In this document: positions 8,558 through 17,795 of the stretch, piece by piece
Numbering within the stretch: position 1 is the stretch's first letter
Layout of the letters: every line of letters begins with the position of its first letter
Assembly: GCF_900112615.1 (NCBI RefSeq)
Contig: NZ_FOMK01000001.1
Coordinates: 1,612,001 to 1,676,000, forward strand
Reading direction: 5' to 3'
Length of the DNA stretch: 64,000 bases
Source of the DNA: Chitinophaga sp. CF118
Lineage (GTDB): Bacteria > Bacteroidota > Bacteroidia > Chitinophagales > Chitinophagaceae
Translations under genes and position numbers: made by a program
The notes under the pieces: generated by a model
The model's database searches: none
Told to the model about the DNA's origin: nothing
Seen by the model: only the letters and a program-made list of their open reading frames with translations

Positions 8558-9826
8558 ATGAACATAGATCAGCTGTACGATATTTATAAAAAACATACGT
8601 CTATTCAAACAGATACCCGGCAACTAAAAGCAGGCGATATGTTTTTTGCCTTGAAAGGGTCCAATTTCAATGGCAATACTTATGCTGCAGCAGCCCTGGA
8701 AAATGGAGCTGCTTTCGCAGTAATAGATGAAGAGAAATATTATACACAGCCAGATAAGATGATGCTGGCAACAGACGTGCTCGAAACCCTTCAGCAGCTG
8801 GCATTGCGGCATCGTCAGGAACTGAAGATCCCTTTTCTGGCTATTACCGGCACTAACGGTAAAACCACTACAAAAGAGCTGATAAGTGCGGTATTGTCTT
8901 CTACTTTCAGAACCACTGCTACAGCAGGTAATCTGAATAATCATATAGGCGTACCCTTAACCATTCTGCGTATTCCGGCCAATGCAGAAATGGCTGTTAT
9001 AGAAATGGGTGCTAATCATGAACATGAAATAGAAAGTTATTGCCGGATAGCATTGCCCACACACGGTATTATCACCAATATAGGTAAGGCACACCTGGAA
9101 GGTTTTGGCAGTGAAGAAGGTGTACGCAGGGCTAAAGGAGAACTGTATAATTTTTTACGTGATAACGGGGGAACAGTATTTCTTTATAATGAATATTCTT
9201 ACCTGGAGGAAATGAGCAAAGGAATAAAAGAAGTAATCACCTACGGGAAAACTAACGCAGATTATACAGGACAACCACTTGCAGATACTGCACTACTGGG
9301 CGTGAAAGTAGATACAACTGGCACTATCTCCACTCAACTGGTGGGCGCTTATAACTTCCCGAATGTAATGGCGGCAGTAGCTACAGGTAGCTATTTTGGC
9401 GTACCCGGCAGCAATATCAATGCAGCAATTACCGCATATACACCATCCAATAACCGTTCACAGGTTATTCAACAGGATAGTAATACCATTATCATGGATG
9501 CTTACAATGCAAATCCATCCAGCATGAAAGCAGCCATTGAAAATTTTGCAGGCATCAATGCCACCAAAAAAGTATTGCTGCTTGGAGCAATGAAGGAACT
9601 GGGAGAAGATAGTGTGAAAGAACATCAGGCACTGATAAATATGCTGCAACGTACTCACTGGCATGCGGTAGTACTGGTAGGAGGAGATTTCAGTAAAGCA
9701 GAACATCCTTATCTATACCTGGAAAATGCAGCAGAGGCTGGCTCCTGGTTAAAACAACAACAGTTCACTGATACGTATATATTAATTAAAGGATCGAGAA
9801 GTGTGGGCATGGAAAAGGTTATATAA
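8558..9826 (+). CDS. murF: UDP-N-acetylmuramoyl-tripeptide--D-alanyl-D-alanine ligase
   Basis: A 422-residue Mur ligase adding D-Ala-D-Ala to the UDP-MurNAc-tripeptide in the cytoplasm. Visible motifs are TDTRQLKAGDMFFALKG (N-terminal MurF domain), the ATP loop AITGTNGKTTTKEL (about residues 102-115), EMGANHEHEIE, NIGKAHLEGFGS, and DAYNANPSSMKAA (about 313-325). The length is slightly shorter than the usual 450. A second MurF domain is present in the MurF-Alr fusion at 15241-17742. The gene stands alone, with its own promoter just upstream and a hairpin downstream. Confidence 0.92.
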   Translation: MNIDQLYDIYKKHTSIQTDTRQLKAGDMFFALKGSNFNGNTYAAAALENGAAFAVIDEEKYYTQPDKMMLATDVLETLQQLALRHRQELKIPFLAITGTNGKTTTKELISAVLSSTFRTTATAGNLNNHIGVPLTILRIPANAEMAVIEMGANHEHEIESYCRIALPTHGIITNIGKAHLEGFGSEEGVRRAKGELYNFLRDNGGTVFLYNEYSYLEEMSKGIKEVITYGKTNADYTGQPLADTALLGVKVDTTGTISTQLVGAYNFPNVMAAVATGSYFGVPGSNINAAITAYTPSNNRSQVIQQDSNTIIMDAYNANPSSMKAAIENFAGINATKKVLLLGAMKELGEDSVKEHQALINMLQRTHWHAVVLVGGDFSKAEHPYLYLENAAEAGSWLKQQQFTDTYILIKGSRSVGMEKVI

Positions 9827-9834
9827 AAAAAGAG

Positions 9835-9860
9835 ACCTGCAGGTTAAAGAACCCGCAGGT
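9835..9860. terminator. Hairpin after murF
   Basis: Arms ACCTGCAGGTT and AACCCGCAGGT (one mismatch) around a 4-nt loop, just after the murF stop. The T tract is on the minus-strand side only, so its polarity is unclear. Confidence 0.5.
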
Positions 9861-10187
9861 GTTCATAACCTATGCCAACTTTAGAGTAATTCTAAAAGAT
9901 TTAAATATCATTATAGTGTACGATCAGATCGTATAAATAATTTTTGTTTGACTTGTTTAATTGATGAGGTTTAATTCCGGCAACAAATGAGGAATAATAA
10001 TAGGTTATACCCAGGTTTGATGCGTAAACTACGCTGCGAACATTCTCATACAATCTTAACAACAAGGTATGCTACTAATTGTTTAAACTTAACTGAAATA
10101 GTTTTCTCTTTCTAACGTGATTCTTCTGGTGTCTGCAATTATATACGGTGAGTGATAATGGACGGATTTAATTACTCAAAAGATTTT
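9861..10187. other. Intergenic stretch without a gene
   Basis: AT-rich spacer between murF and mce. I see no supported ORF or RNA. A small dyad TACGATC-A-GATCGTA lies near 9919-9933. Confidence 0.4.
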
Positions 10188-10592
10188 TCATACTGGCATT
10201 TCCTGGCACAATTCAATCAATACTCCGCTGGTATCTTTAGGGTGTAAAAAACATACCAGTTTATTATCTGCACCTCGCTTGGGAACCGGCTGTAATAATG
10301 TAAATCCTTCGGCCGATAAACGCTCCATTTCTGCTACAATATCCTTTACTTCAAAGGCAATATGGTGCATTCCCTCTCCTTTTTTTTCCAGGAAACGGGC
10401 AATCACACTTCCCGGACTGGTAGCTTCCAGCAATTCTATCTTTGTATCCCCCTGCTGGAAAAATGCAGTTTGCACCTGCTCACTTTCTACTGCTTCCTTT
10501 TTATAACAGGGACTGTTCAGTAACTTCTCGAACAGAGGAACAGATACCTGTAATGATTGTACGGCAATACCAATGTGTTCAACTTTAAGCAT
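10188..10592 (-). CDS. mce: Methylmalonyl-CoA epimerase
   Basis: A 134-residue VOC (glyoxalase-fold) protein that interconverts the 2R and 2S forms of methylmalonyl-CoA in the propionate/succinate pathway. The signatures are KVEHIGIAVQSL at the N-terminus (metal His), FFQQGDTKIELLEAT (Gln/Glu), KGEGMHHIAFEVKDI (metal His) and SGVLIELCQ (metal Glu). The length is exactly that of the family. It stands alone and divergently to iscS. A B12-binding domain of methylmalonyl-CoA mutase occurs at 26456-26875, so both parts of the pathway are in the window. Confidence 0.93.
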   Translation of the reverse strand: MLKVEHIGIAVQSLQVSVPLFEKLLNSPCYKKEAVESEQVQTAFFQQGDTKIELLEATSPGSVIARFLEKKGEGMHHIAFEVKDIVAEMERLSAEGFTLLQPVPKRGADNKLVCFLHPKDTSGVLIELCQEMPV

Positions 10593-10714
10593 AACAGCAA
10601 GTTAGCATTTTTACGGTGTAGGAAGGAACCGCAGGATCGTAAATCTCGTAGATGATTATAGACCCTCTCTATACCCTCATCAGTACTTATAATGTATGAA
10701 CAGTTTATTAAGCG

Positions 10715-10722
10715 TAATTTTG
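10715..10722 (+). promoter_or_regulatory. Possible -7 promoter box of the iscS operon
   Basis: TAATTTTG matches TAnnTTTG, 37 bp before the iscS ATG. A clear -33 TTTG is not seen at the right spacing. Confidence 0.4.
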
Positions 10723-10759
10723 TCTTAATAATTCGTCACTCATAAAGATCTGTGCCACT

Positions 10760-11965
10760 ATGTTAAAGTTGCCCGTTTATCTTGACAACAATGCTACAAC
10801 ACCCTGCGATCCGCGGGTTGTAGAAACAATGCTTCCTTATTTCACTGAGATCTTCGGGAATGCTTCCAGTCGTAACCATTCCTACGGATGGGCGGCAGAA
10901 GCTGCTATAGATCTTGCACGTGAGCAGGTAGCTGCACTGATAGGCGCTGATCCCAAAGAAATAATCTTCACCTCCGGTGCTACTGAGGCAGATAACCTGG
11001 CACTGAAAGGCGTATTTGAGATGTATGCCAGCAAAGGCAACCACATCATTACTACTGAAATAGAACATAAAGCAATACTCGATACCTGCAAACACCTGGA
11101 AAAGCTGGGAGCAGAGGTGACTTACCTGAAAGTGGATAATGAAGGCCTTCCCAACCTGATAGAACTGGAAGCTGCCATTACACCCAAAACCATCATGGTG
11201 GCAATAATGTATGCCAATAATGAAATTGGGGTAATTAATCCAATCCGTGAAATCAGTGCAATTGCCAAAAGAAATGGCGTACTGATGATGAGCGATATCA
11301 CACAGGCTGCCGGCAAAATCCCTGTAGATGTGGACCGCGATGGAATAGATCTGGCTGCTTTCAGCGCCCATAAAATGTACGGTCCTAAAGGGGTAGGCGC
11401 CCTGTATGTGCGTCGGAAATCACCCCGTGTAAAAGTTACTTCGCAGATGGATGGTGGCGGTCATGAAAGAGGGATGCGCTCCGGGACACTGAACGTACCA
11501 GGAATTGTAGGTTTTGGGAAAGCCTGTGAACTAAGCTTTCAGGAAATGAACGCAGAAGGCAAACGGTTGTCCCTCTTGCGCGATAAACTGGAAAATGCGT
11601 TGTTGCAAATGGAAGAGTCTTATGTAAATGGCTCCCGTACACATCGCCTTCCCCATGTAACTAATATCTCTTTCAGATATGTGGAAGGAGAAGCGCTGAT
11701 GATGGGATTCAATAAGAATCTCGCTTTATCGTCCGGCTCAGCCTGTACCTCAGCATCTCCTGAACCCAGTTATGTACTCAAAGGACTTGGACTGGGCGAT
11801 GATCTGGCCCACTCTTCCCTGCGCTTTGGACTGGGACGTTTTACTACAGAAGAAGAAATTGACTATACTATCCAGGCCGTAACTGATACTGTGAATAAAC
11901 TGCGGGACATCAGTCCACTGTGGGAAATGTTCAAGGAAGGCGCGGATATGACGGAATATTATTGA
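10760..11965 (+). CDS. iscS: Cysteine desulfurase, IscS/NifS type
   Basis: A 401-residue class V aminotransferase-fold enzyme that takes sulfur from cysteine via a persulfide. Visible are YLDNNATTPCDPRV at the N-terminus, TSGATEADNLALKG, the PLP lysine in DLAAFSAHKMYGPKG, and the catalytic loop SSGSACTSASPEPSYVL, where Cys is the persulfide carrier; the end region HSSLRFGLGRFTTEEEID is also typical. All key residues are intact. The IscU-like gene follows 19 bp later, so this is an isc-like operon, but without iscR, iscA, hscA or hscB nearby. Confidence 0.93.
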   Translation: MLKLPVYLDNNATTPCDPRVVETMLPYFTEIFGNASSRNHSYGWAAEAAIDLAREQVAALIGADPKEIIFTSGATEADNLALKGVFEMYASKGNHIITTEIEHKAILDTCKHLEKLGAEVTYLKVDNEGLPNLIELEAAITPKTIMVAIMYANNEIGVINPIREISAIAKRNGVLMMSDITQAAGKIPVDVDRDGIDLAAFSAHKMYGPKGVGALYVRRKSPRVKVTSQMDGGGHERGMRSGTLNVPGIVGFGKACELSFQEMNAEGKRLSLLRDKLENALLQMEESYVNGSRTHRLPHVTNISFRYVEGEALMMGFNKNLALSSGSACTSASPEPSYVLKGLGLGDDLAHSSLRFGLGRFTTEEEIDYTIQAVTDTVNKLRDISPLWEMFKEGADMTEYY

Positions 11966-11984
11966 CATTTTTATACTTATACTT

Positions 11985-12413
11985 ATGGCTTACCCGGAGA
12001 AAATACTGGATTATTACAATAACCCAAGGAATGCCGGCACACTGGATAAAGCAAAAATCAATGTGGGAACGGGACTCGTGCATGTACCGGGATATATTGA
12101 AGTGATCCGGTTACAAATAGAAGTAGATCCTGCCACCAGCGTGATCTCAGATGCAAAGTTCAAAACCTTTGGAAGCGGAGCTGCCATTGCAGCATCTTCA
12201 CTGGCAACCGAATGGATCAAGTTTAAAACTCTTCAGGAAGCATCACAGATCGATGATATGTATCTCGTTGAAGAACTAAACCTGCCTCCCTCAAAGATTC
12301 ATTGTGCTGCTTTGGTAGAGGATGCCATCAGAGCTGCTATCAACAATTACAGGTTAAAGAACGGATTGGAAGAACTCCGGTTTGAGGAGGTTACTACTGA
12401 TTTTGAAGCATAA
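11985..12413 (+). CDS. IscU-like protein lacking two of three scaffold cysteines
   Basis: A 142-residue protein that aligns end to end with the Fe-S scaffold IscU (MAYPEKILDYYNNPRN, NVGTGLV, TEWIKFKTLQEA, EELNLPPSKIHC). The scaffold cysteines are mostly lost: position 37 is Tyr (PGYIEV in place of PACGDV, also Asp39 to Glu) and the second site is Ser64 (FGSGAAIA in place of YGCGSAIA). Only Cys107 in KIHC remains. The DNA codons (tat, agc) are unambiguous. It is in operon with an intact IscS. It may accept sulfur from IscS or have a non-scaffold role; classical cluster assembly looks impossible without the two cysteines. Confidence 0.85.
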   Translation: MAYPEKILDYYNNPRNAGTLDKAKINVGTGLVHVPGYIEVIRLQIEVDPATSVISDAKFKTFGSGAAIAASSLATEWIKFKTLQEASQIDDMYLVEELNLPPSKIHCAALVEDAIRAAINNYRLKNGLEELRFEEVTTDFEA

Positions 12414-12499
12414 GTTGCTATCCATCCCTGCCTGAAACTTATATACTATCTTCAGATTTTAATAACAATCCCCCCCATTATTGCGTTAATCAGCTAGTA

Positions 12500-12527
12500 A
12501 TTGATCATTTTTAATTATATATATTTG
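12500..12527 (+). promoter_or_regulatory. Promoter of gldFG
   Basis: ATTG at 12500-12503 and TATATTTG at 12520-12527 fit TTTG...TAnnTTTG with a short 16-bp spacer, 17 bp before the gldF start. Confidence 0.5.
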
Positions 12528-12544
12528 TACTTTCAGTCATTACT

Positions 12545-13279
12545 ATGCTAGCAATTTTCAAAAAGGAAATACATCAGTTTTTCAGCAGCATTACAGGTTA
12601 TGTGGCCATTATTCTTTTTTTGCTGGCTAATGGGCTTCTCCTGTTCGTGTTCCCTGATACCAGCCTGCTGGATTATGGATATGCAAACCTGAATCCGCTA
12701 TTTGAGCTGGCACCACTAATCTACTTATTACTGATACCTGCCATTACCATGCGCAGTTTTGCGGATGAATTCAAAACAGGTACAATGGAGTTGCTCAGCA
12801 CCAAACCACTTACCTGGTGGCAGATAGTGCTGGGTAAATTTGGAGCCGGAACACTGGTTGTTCTCATTTCACTGGTACCCACTATCGTTTATTATGTGGC
12901 TATCCGCCAGCTGAGTGCGAATCCTTCCAGCCTTGATAACGGAGGTATTGCTGGTTCTTACATAGGACTGTTTTTACTGGGAGCTGTATTCACCGCTATT
13001 GGTGTATGGTCTTCCTCCCTTACCTCCAATGCTGTCGTTGCCTTTCTCACCGCTATTTTCACCTGTTTCATATTTTATTACGGCTTTGATGCGTTAAGTA
13101 AGCTGCCGGCATTTACTGGTAGTGCAGACTATTACCTTCAAATGGCCGGAATCCGGTTTCATTATATTTCTATCAGCAGAGGTGTGATAGACAGCCGGGA
13201 CATTGTATATTTTGTCAGTGTAATCGGGCTAATGCTTTACCTTACCAGGTTGTCATTGCAGCGCAGAATCTGGGATTAA
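12545..13279 (+). CDS. gldF: Gliding motility ABC transporter permease GldF
   Basis: A 244-residue ABC-2 type permease with six membrane segments. It begins MLAIFKKEIHQFFSSITGYVAI and contains PAITMRSFADEFKTGTMELLSTKPLTWWQIVLGKF, both characteristic of GldF. GldF, GldG and the ATPase GldA form a membrane ABC transporter associated with gliding in Flavobacterium. gldG starts 22 bp downstream. gldA is not in the window. A Bacteroidota promoter lies just upstream. Confidence 0.92.
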   Translation: MLAIFKKEIHQFFSSITGYVAIILFLLANGLLLFVFPDTSLLDYGYANLNPLFELAPLIYLLLIPAITMRSFADEFKTGTMELLSTKPLTWWQIVLGKFGAGTLVVLISLVPTIVYYVAIRQLSANPSSLDNGGIAGSYIGLFLLGAVFTAIGVWSSSLTSNAVVAFLTAIFTCFIFYYGFDALSKLPAFTGSADYYLQMAGIRFHYISISRGVIDSRDIVYFVSVIGLMLYLTRLSLQRRIWD

Positions 13280-13301
13280 TCTTTAAGTAACAATTATCAT
13301 T

Positions 13302-15011
13302 GTGGCTATCAACAGAAGGAAACAATATTTACAGCGTGCGATTGTTGTTATAGGTGTGCTGGCAGGAATTAACATACTGGCAGCTTATCTCCACAGCCGT
13401 TGGGACCTTACCGCAGAAAAACGATATACACTCACTCCCCATACCAAACAATTGCTGCGGGGACTGGACAGCACAGTGACTATAGAAGTATTCCTCAAAG
13501 GTGATTACCCAGCCAGTTTTAAACAACTGGCACAGTCTACACAGGAATTACTGGAAGAATTCAGAGAATATGGTGGTAAACATATCCAGTTCTCCTTTCA
13601 AACTCCCGGCCAGGGACTGACAGACTCCGCCCGCCTTGCTTTTCAGCAGTCGCTGGTAGAAAGAGGCATTACTCCATTTAACATGCAGGTGCAGGAAGAT
13701 GCCAGCCAGGGATATTCTGAAAAACTGATCTTTCCCGGTGCCTTACTGCATTATGGTAATAAAACTATCGGAATCAATCTGCTCAAAAACCAGGGAGGAG
13801 CAAATCCGCTGGAAACAATGAACAGCTCTGAATCCCTGCTGGAATACCAGTTTTCCAGTGCTATTTATCATTTACAGCAAAAGCAACAGCCACTGGTGGG
13901 TTATATGCTGGGTAACGGGGAAATGCTGGGTGCTGAAGTGTTTAGCGCCCTTACTACCATGCAGAGCAACTATCTGCTGGATACTATCACACTTCAATAT
14001 GTATCACATATTCCGAAGGATTTTAATCTCATTGTGTTTGCTAAGCCAATCAACCGTTTTTCTGATGAGGATAAACTGAAGATAGACCAGTATGTGATGA
14101 ATGGCGGGAAAGTGATCTGGTTTATAGATGAACTGAATGTGTCAATGGATAGCCTGCAGCATCATGAAAGTTATGCGGCACTTGATCAGGCTCTGAACCT
14201 GGAAGATCTGCTGTTTCGCTATGGGGTACGCATTAACCAGGACCTGCTGCAAGATCTGCAATGTGATCAGATTCCGCAAATTGTAGGACATAATGGTAAC
14301 CAGCCCCAGTTTGCGCTGGTGCCTTTTCCATATTTTCCTTTATTGGCGCCAACAGGAGCACACCCTATTGTAAAAAATATGGATCCCATCCTCAGCCATT
14401 TTGCCAGTTCCATAGATACCGTAAAAGGTGGTGGAATCTCCAAAACTATCCTCCTGACCACCTCCAACAGCACTCGTGCAGTAGGTGCTCCGGTAGAACT
14501 GAGCTGGAACGATCTGCGGGTGAAGCCTAATACACGCCAGTTTACCAAACATAACCTGCCGGTAGCGGTATTGCTGGAAGGGAAATTCACTTCCTTATTC
14601 CACAACAGACTTGATGTAGCTACACAACAGGCGCTACAACAAGGCACTGGCATGGCTTTCAAAAATAGTAGTGACGGGATGAACAGTATGATTGTGGTGA
14701 GTGATGCTGATATTATTACAAACGCCGTTTCTCAGAAAGATGGCCCTTTACAGATGGGGATTAATATGTATAATCCGTCTGTAGTCTTTGCCAACAGAGA
14801 ATTTCTCCTCAATTCACTGGAATATCTCACCGGCAACTCAGGTATTATGGAAGCCCGTAATAAAGAACTCACGCTGAGATTGTTAGATGCAGAAAAAATT
14901 AAACAGGAAAAAACGAAGTGGCAGGTGATCTGTTTCCTTGTCCCTATTGGTATAATCTTGCTTTTTGCTGTTATTTTCCAGTTTATCAGACAACGAAAAT
15001 TTGAGCAGTAA
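13302..15011 (+). CDS. gldG: Gliding motility ABC transporter component GldG
   Basis: A 569-residue protein of the GldG family (ABC-type uncharacterised transport, auxiliary). It has an N-terminal membrane anchor (about 14-30), then SRWDLTAEKRYTLTPHTKQLL, the family hallmark, a large extracytoplasmic part including GYMLGNGEM and GGKVIWFIDELNV, and a C-terminal membrane anchor (about 543-562) followed by RQRKFEQ. The start is GTG at 13302, 22 bp after gldF. It is cotranscribed with gldF. Confidence 0.92.
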   Translation: MAINRRKQYLQRAIVVIGVLAGINILAAYLHSRWDLTAEKRYTLTPHTKQLLRGLDSTVTIEVFLKGDYPASFKQLAQSTQELLEEFREYGGKHIQFSFQTPGQGLTDSARLAFQQSLVERGITPFNMQVQEDASQGYSEKLIFPGALLHYGNKTIGINLLKNQGGANPLETMNSSESLLEYQFSSAIYHLQQKQQPLVGYMLGNGEMLGAEVFSALTTMQSNYLLDTITLQYVSHIPKDFNLIVFAKPINRFSDEDKLKIDQYVMNGGKVIWFIDELNVSMDSLQHHESYAALDQALNLEDLLFRYGVRINQDLLQDLQCDQIPQIVGHNGNQPQFALVPFPYFPLLAPTGAHPIVKNMDPILSHFASSIDTVKGGGISKTILLTTSNSTRAVGAPVELSWNDLRVKPNTRQFTKHNLPVAVLLEGKFTSLFHNRLDVATQQALQQGTGMAFKNSSDGMNSMIVVSDADIITNAVSQKDGPLQMGINMYNPSVVFANREFLLNSLEYLTGNSGIMEARNKELTLRLLDAEKIKQEKTKWQVICFLVPIGIILLFAVIFQFIRQRKFEQ

Positions 15012-15077
15012 CCAATAAATTTTATTCTCCTACGTTCTCTAATTGTTTAAGGAGCAATAGTTAAGGTATATTACACC

Positions 15078-15085
15078 TATCTTTG
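15078..15085 (+). promoter_or_regulatory. Possible -7 box in the gldG/murF-alr spacer
   Basis: TATCTTTG matches TAnnTTTG in the 229-bp spacer before the murF-alr gene. No convincing -33 box is seen. Confidence 0.3.
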
Positions 15086-15240
15086 TGCCTATTAAAAGGC
15101 CAATACTTGCCCCGGTATATTTATTGTATATAGCCATTGTACTTTGCCCCGGCAATTCAATTGTATATTATTCATAAGTAGAACAGCATCCCGGACAAGC
15201 CGGGATATGCCGGGAAGATCACAAAAAATTAAATCCATCA

Positions 15241-17742
15241 GTGTATAACGCAGAAAGTATCAGCAAGGTGCTGAAAGGTGAATTATTACAGCAAACGGGT
15301 AATCCGGAGATTGAACACATTTTACTGGATAGCCGGAAACTGACTTTTCCAGAAACTTCTCTTTTCATTCCGTTGGTAAGCACCCGGCGGAATGCCCACC
15401 AGTATATGGAAGAGGTATATGAAAAAGGAGTAAGTAATTTTGTGGTAAGTGAACCCCTCCCCGCAGGCAAATTTCCCAAAGCCAATATTATATTGGTAAA
15501 GGATACCATGCATGCACTACATATGCTGGTCGCTTTTCACCGTCAGCATTTTCAGATTCCGGTTATCGGAGTTACGGGCAGTAACGGTAAAACCATCGTA
15601 AAAGAATGGCTCTACCAGTTGCTGGAAAAGGACTACAACATTGTTCGCAGCCCTAAAAGCTACAATTCCCAGATAGGTGTTCCTTTGTCAGTATGGCAAA
15701 TGAAACCCGAGCATACACTGGCTATTTTTGAAGCCGGCATTTCCCAGCCGGGCGAAATGGAGCACCTGGAAAAGATTATCCGCCCTACTATCGGCATCTT
15801 TACCAATATAGGCGAAGCTCATAGTGAAGGCTTCCTCAACATCAGACAAAAGATCAATGAAAAGCTGGTATTGTTTTCCAAAAGCGACCTGTTGATCTAC
15901 AATAAAGACTATCTCGTGCTGAATGAGTGTGTGAATACTTTCCATAGTGTAGTAGGAAAAAAAGATAATCATGAAGGATTACAGTTATTCACCTGGTCGC
16001 GCAAAACGGATGCAGACCTGCGCGTTACCAGTGTAGATAAAAATAATAATCGTACCCGCATAGATGCGCTATATAAAAGTGCCCCCCAAACTATCACTAT
16101 TCCTTTTGTGGATGAAGGGTCTATTGAAAATGCAGTCCACTGCTGGGCACTGATGATCCACCTGGGTATGGACCCGGTAGTGATCCAACAGCGGATGGAC
16201 CAGCTGGGCAATATTGCTATGCGGCTGGAACTGAAACAGGGTATTAATAACTGCTCTATTATTAATGACAGTTATAATTCCGACCTGGGCTCCCTCACCA
16301 TTGCCCTGGACTTTTTACAGCAGCAACATCAGCATCCCACCCTCACAGTAATACTGAGCGATATATTACAAAGTGGAAAAAGTGATGCATCTCTTTATGA
16401 AGAAGTAGCCAGCCTGCTGCAACAGAAGGGGATCAATAAACTGATCGGTATTGGTAAGAACATCTGCCGGGAGAAAAAAAGCTTCCAGCAGGTAGCTGAT
16501 CTGAAAAGTCATTTTTACCTGACTACAGAAGAGTTTATACAAAACTTCAATTCCCAGGACTTCCAGCATGAAACCATTCTGCTAAAGGGCGCACGTATCT
16601 TTGAATTTGAGCGGATTGGTAAACTGCTGGAGCAGAAAGTACATCAGACCATACTGGAAATCAATCTCAGTGCGGTTTCCCATAACATTAAACAATACCA
16701 GGCATTACTGCAGCCATCTACCAAAATGATGGCAATGGTAAAAGCATTTTCTTACGGCAGCGGCAGCTTTGAAATTGCCAACCTGCTCCAGTTTCATGGT
16801 ATTGACTATCTCGCAGTCGCTTATGCTGATGAAGGAGTGGAGCTGAGAAGGACCGGTATTACCATGCCCATTATGGTAATGAACCCGGAGCCCAGTTCTT
16901 TTGATGCCATCCTGCACTGGAACCTGGAACCGGAAATATATTCTCTTCACCTGTTACGGCAGTTCGAAGAAGAGGTAATCATTTCCGGTAAAACGCATTT
17001 CCCCATTCATATTAAACTGGATACGGGCATGCACCGGCTGGGCTTTGAGAAGAAAAATATTCCGGAACTGGCGTTATTATTAACTGACAATGCACACCTT
17101 AAAGTGAAATCTGTCTTCAGTCACCTGGCAGGCAGTGAAGATTCCGCTATGGACAATTTCACCAAACAGCAGGGGGAATTGTTCTTTGAGATGAGCCATG
17201 AACTGCAGAAAGCATTGGGTAATGCCGTAATCCGGCATATATCCAACAGTGCGGCAATACGGCGACATCCCAACCTGCAGCTGGACATGGTAAGACTGGG
17301 AATAGGAATGTACGGTATAGACAGCAGTGAGGATATGCAGTCCCAGTTGCGTCCGGTAAGTACATTAAAAACAACGGTAGCACAGGTAAAACACCTGGAA
17401 AAAGGAGAAACAGTAGGGTATGGAGGAAGATGGAAGGCCAATGGAACATCTGTAATTGCCACAGTACGCATAGGGTATGCAGATGGTTACCCCCGCCGCC
17501 TGAGTAATGGCGCGGGTAAGATGCTGGTACGCGGGCAATTAGCTCCTATAGCGGGCACAGTAGCAATGGATATGTTGATGCTGGATGTAACGCATATTCC
17601 GGATGTAACCGAAGGCGATGAAGTGATTGTTTTTGGAGAAGGACTACCGGTACAGCAACTGTCAAATTGGGCAAATACCATCCCTTATGAAATATTAACA
17701 GGAATTTCTCAGCGTGTGAAGCGTGTATATTTCCAGGAATGA
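15241..17742 (+). CDS. Bifunctional MurF-like ligase / alanine racemase fusion
   Basis: An 833-residue fusion. Residues 1-455 are a MurF-type ligase with ATP loop VTGSNGKTIVKEW, FEAGISQPGEME, NIGEAHSEGF and DSYNSDLGSL. Residues 460-833 are a PLP alanine racemase: the PLP lysine in AMVKAFSYGSG, KLDTGMHRLGF, GIGMYGID, VGYGGRW and the late GTVAMDMLMLDVT. It would supply D-Ala for the D-Ala-D-Ala that MurF uses. Such fusions are known in Bacteroidota. The MurF half departs from the stand-alone MurF at 8558 (DSYNSDL for DAYNANP), so its ligase activity is less certain than the racemase. The start is GTG. Confidence 0.9.
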   Translation: MYNAESISKVLKGELLQQTGNPEIEHILLDSRKLTFPETSLFIPLVSTRRNAHQYMEEVYEKGVSNFVVSEPLPAGKFPKANIILVKDTMHALHMLVAFHRQHFQIPVIGVTGSNGKTIVKEWLYQLLEKDYNIVRSPKSYNSQIGVPLSVWQMKPEHTLAIFEAGISQPGEMEHLEKIIRPTIGIFTNIGEAHSEGFLNIRQKINEKLVLFSKSDLLIYNKDYLVLNECVNTFHSVVGKKDNHEGLQLFTWSRKTDADLRVTSVDKNNNRTRIDALYKSAPQTITIPFVDEGSIENAVHCWALMIHLGMDPVVIQQRMDQLGNIAMRLELKQGINNCSIINDSYNSDLGSLTIALDFLQQQHQHPTLTVILSDILQSGKSDASLYEEVASLLQQKGINKLIGIGKNICREKKSFQQVADLKSHFYLTTEEFIQNFNSQDFQHETILLKGARIFEFERIGKLLEQKVHQTILEINLSAVSHNIKQYQALLQPSTKMMAMVKAFSYGSGSFEIANLLQFHGIDYLAVAYADEGVELRRTGITMPIMVMNPEPSSFDAILHWNLEPEIYSLHLLRQFEEEVIISGKTHFPIHIKLDTGMHRLGFEKKNIPELALLLTDNAHLKVKSVFSHLAGSEDSAMDNFTKQQGELFFEMSHELQKALGNAVIRHISNSAAIRRHPNLQLDMVRLGIGMYGIDSSEDMQSQLRPVSTLKTTVAQVKHLEKGETVGYGGRWKANGTSVIATVRIGYADGYPRRLSNGAGKMLVRGQLAPIAGTVAMDMLMLDVTHIPDVTEGDEVIVFGEGLPVQQLSNWANTIPYEILTGISQRVKRVYFQE

Positions 17743-17795
17743 CCAGAAATTCCGATTTTGCACTTTATTAGTACTTTTAACAAAATTTATTCCCT

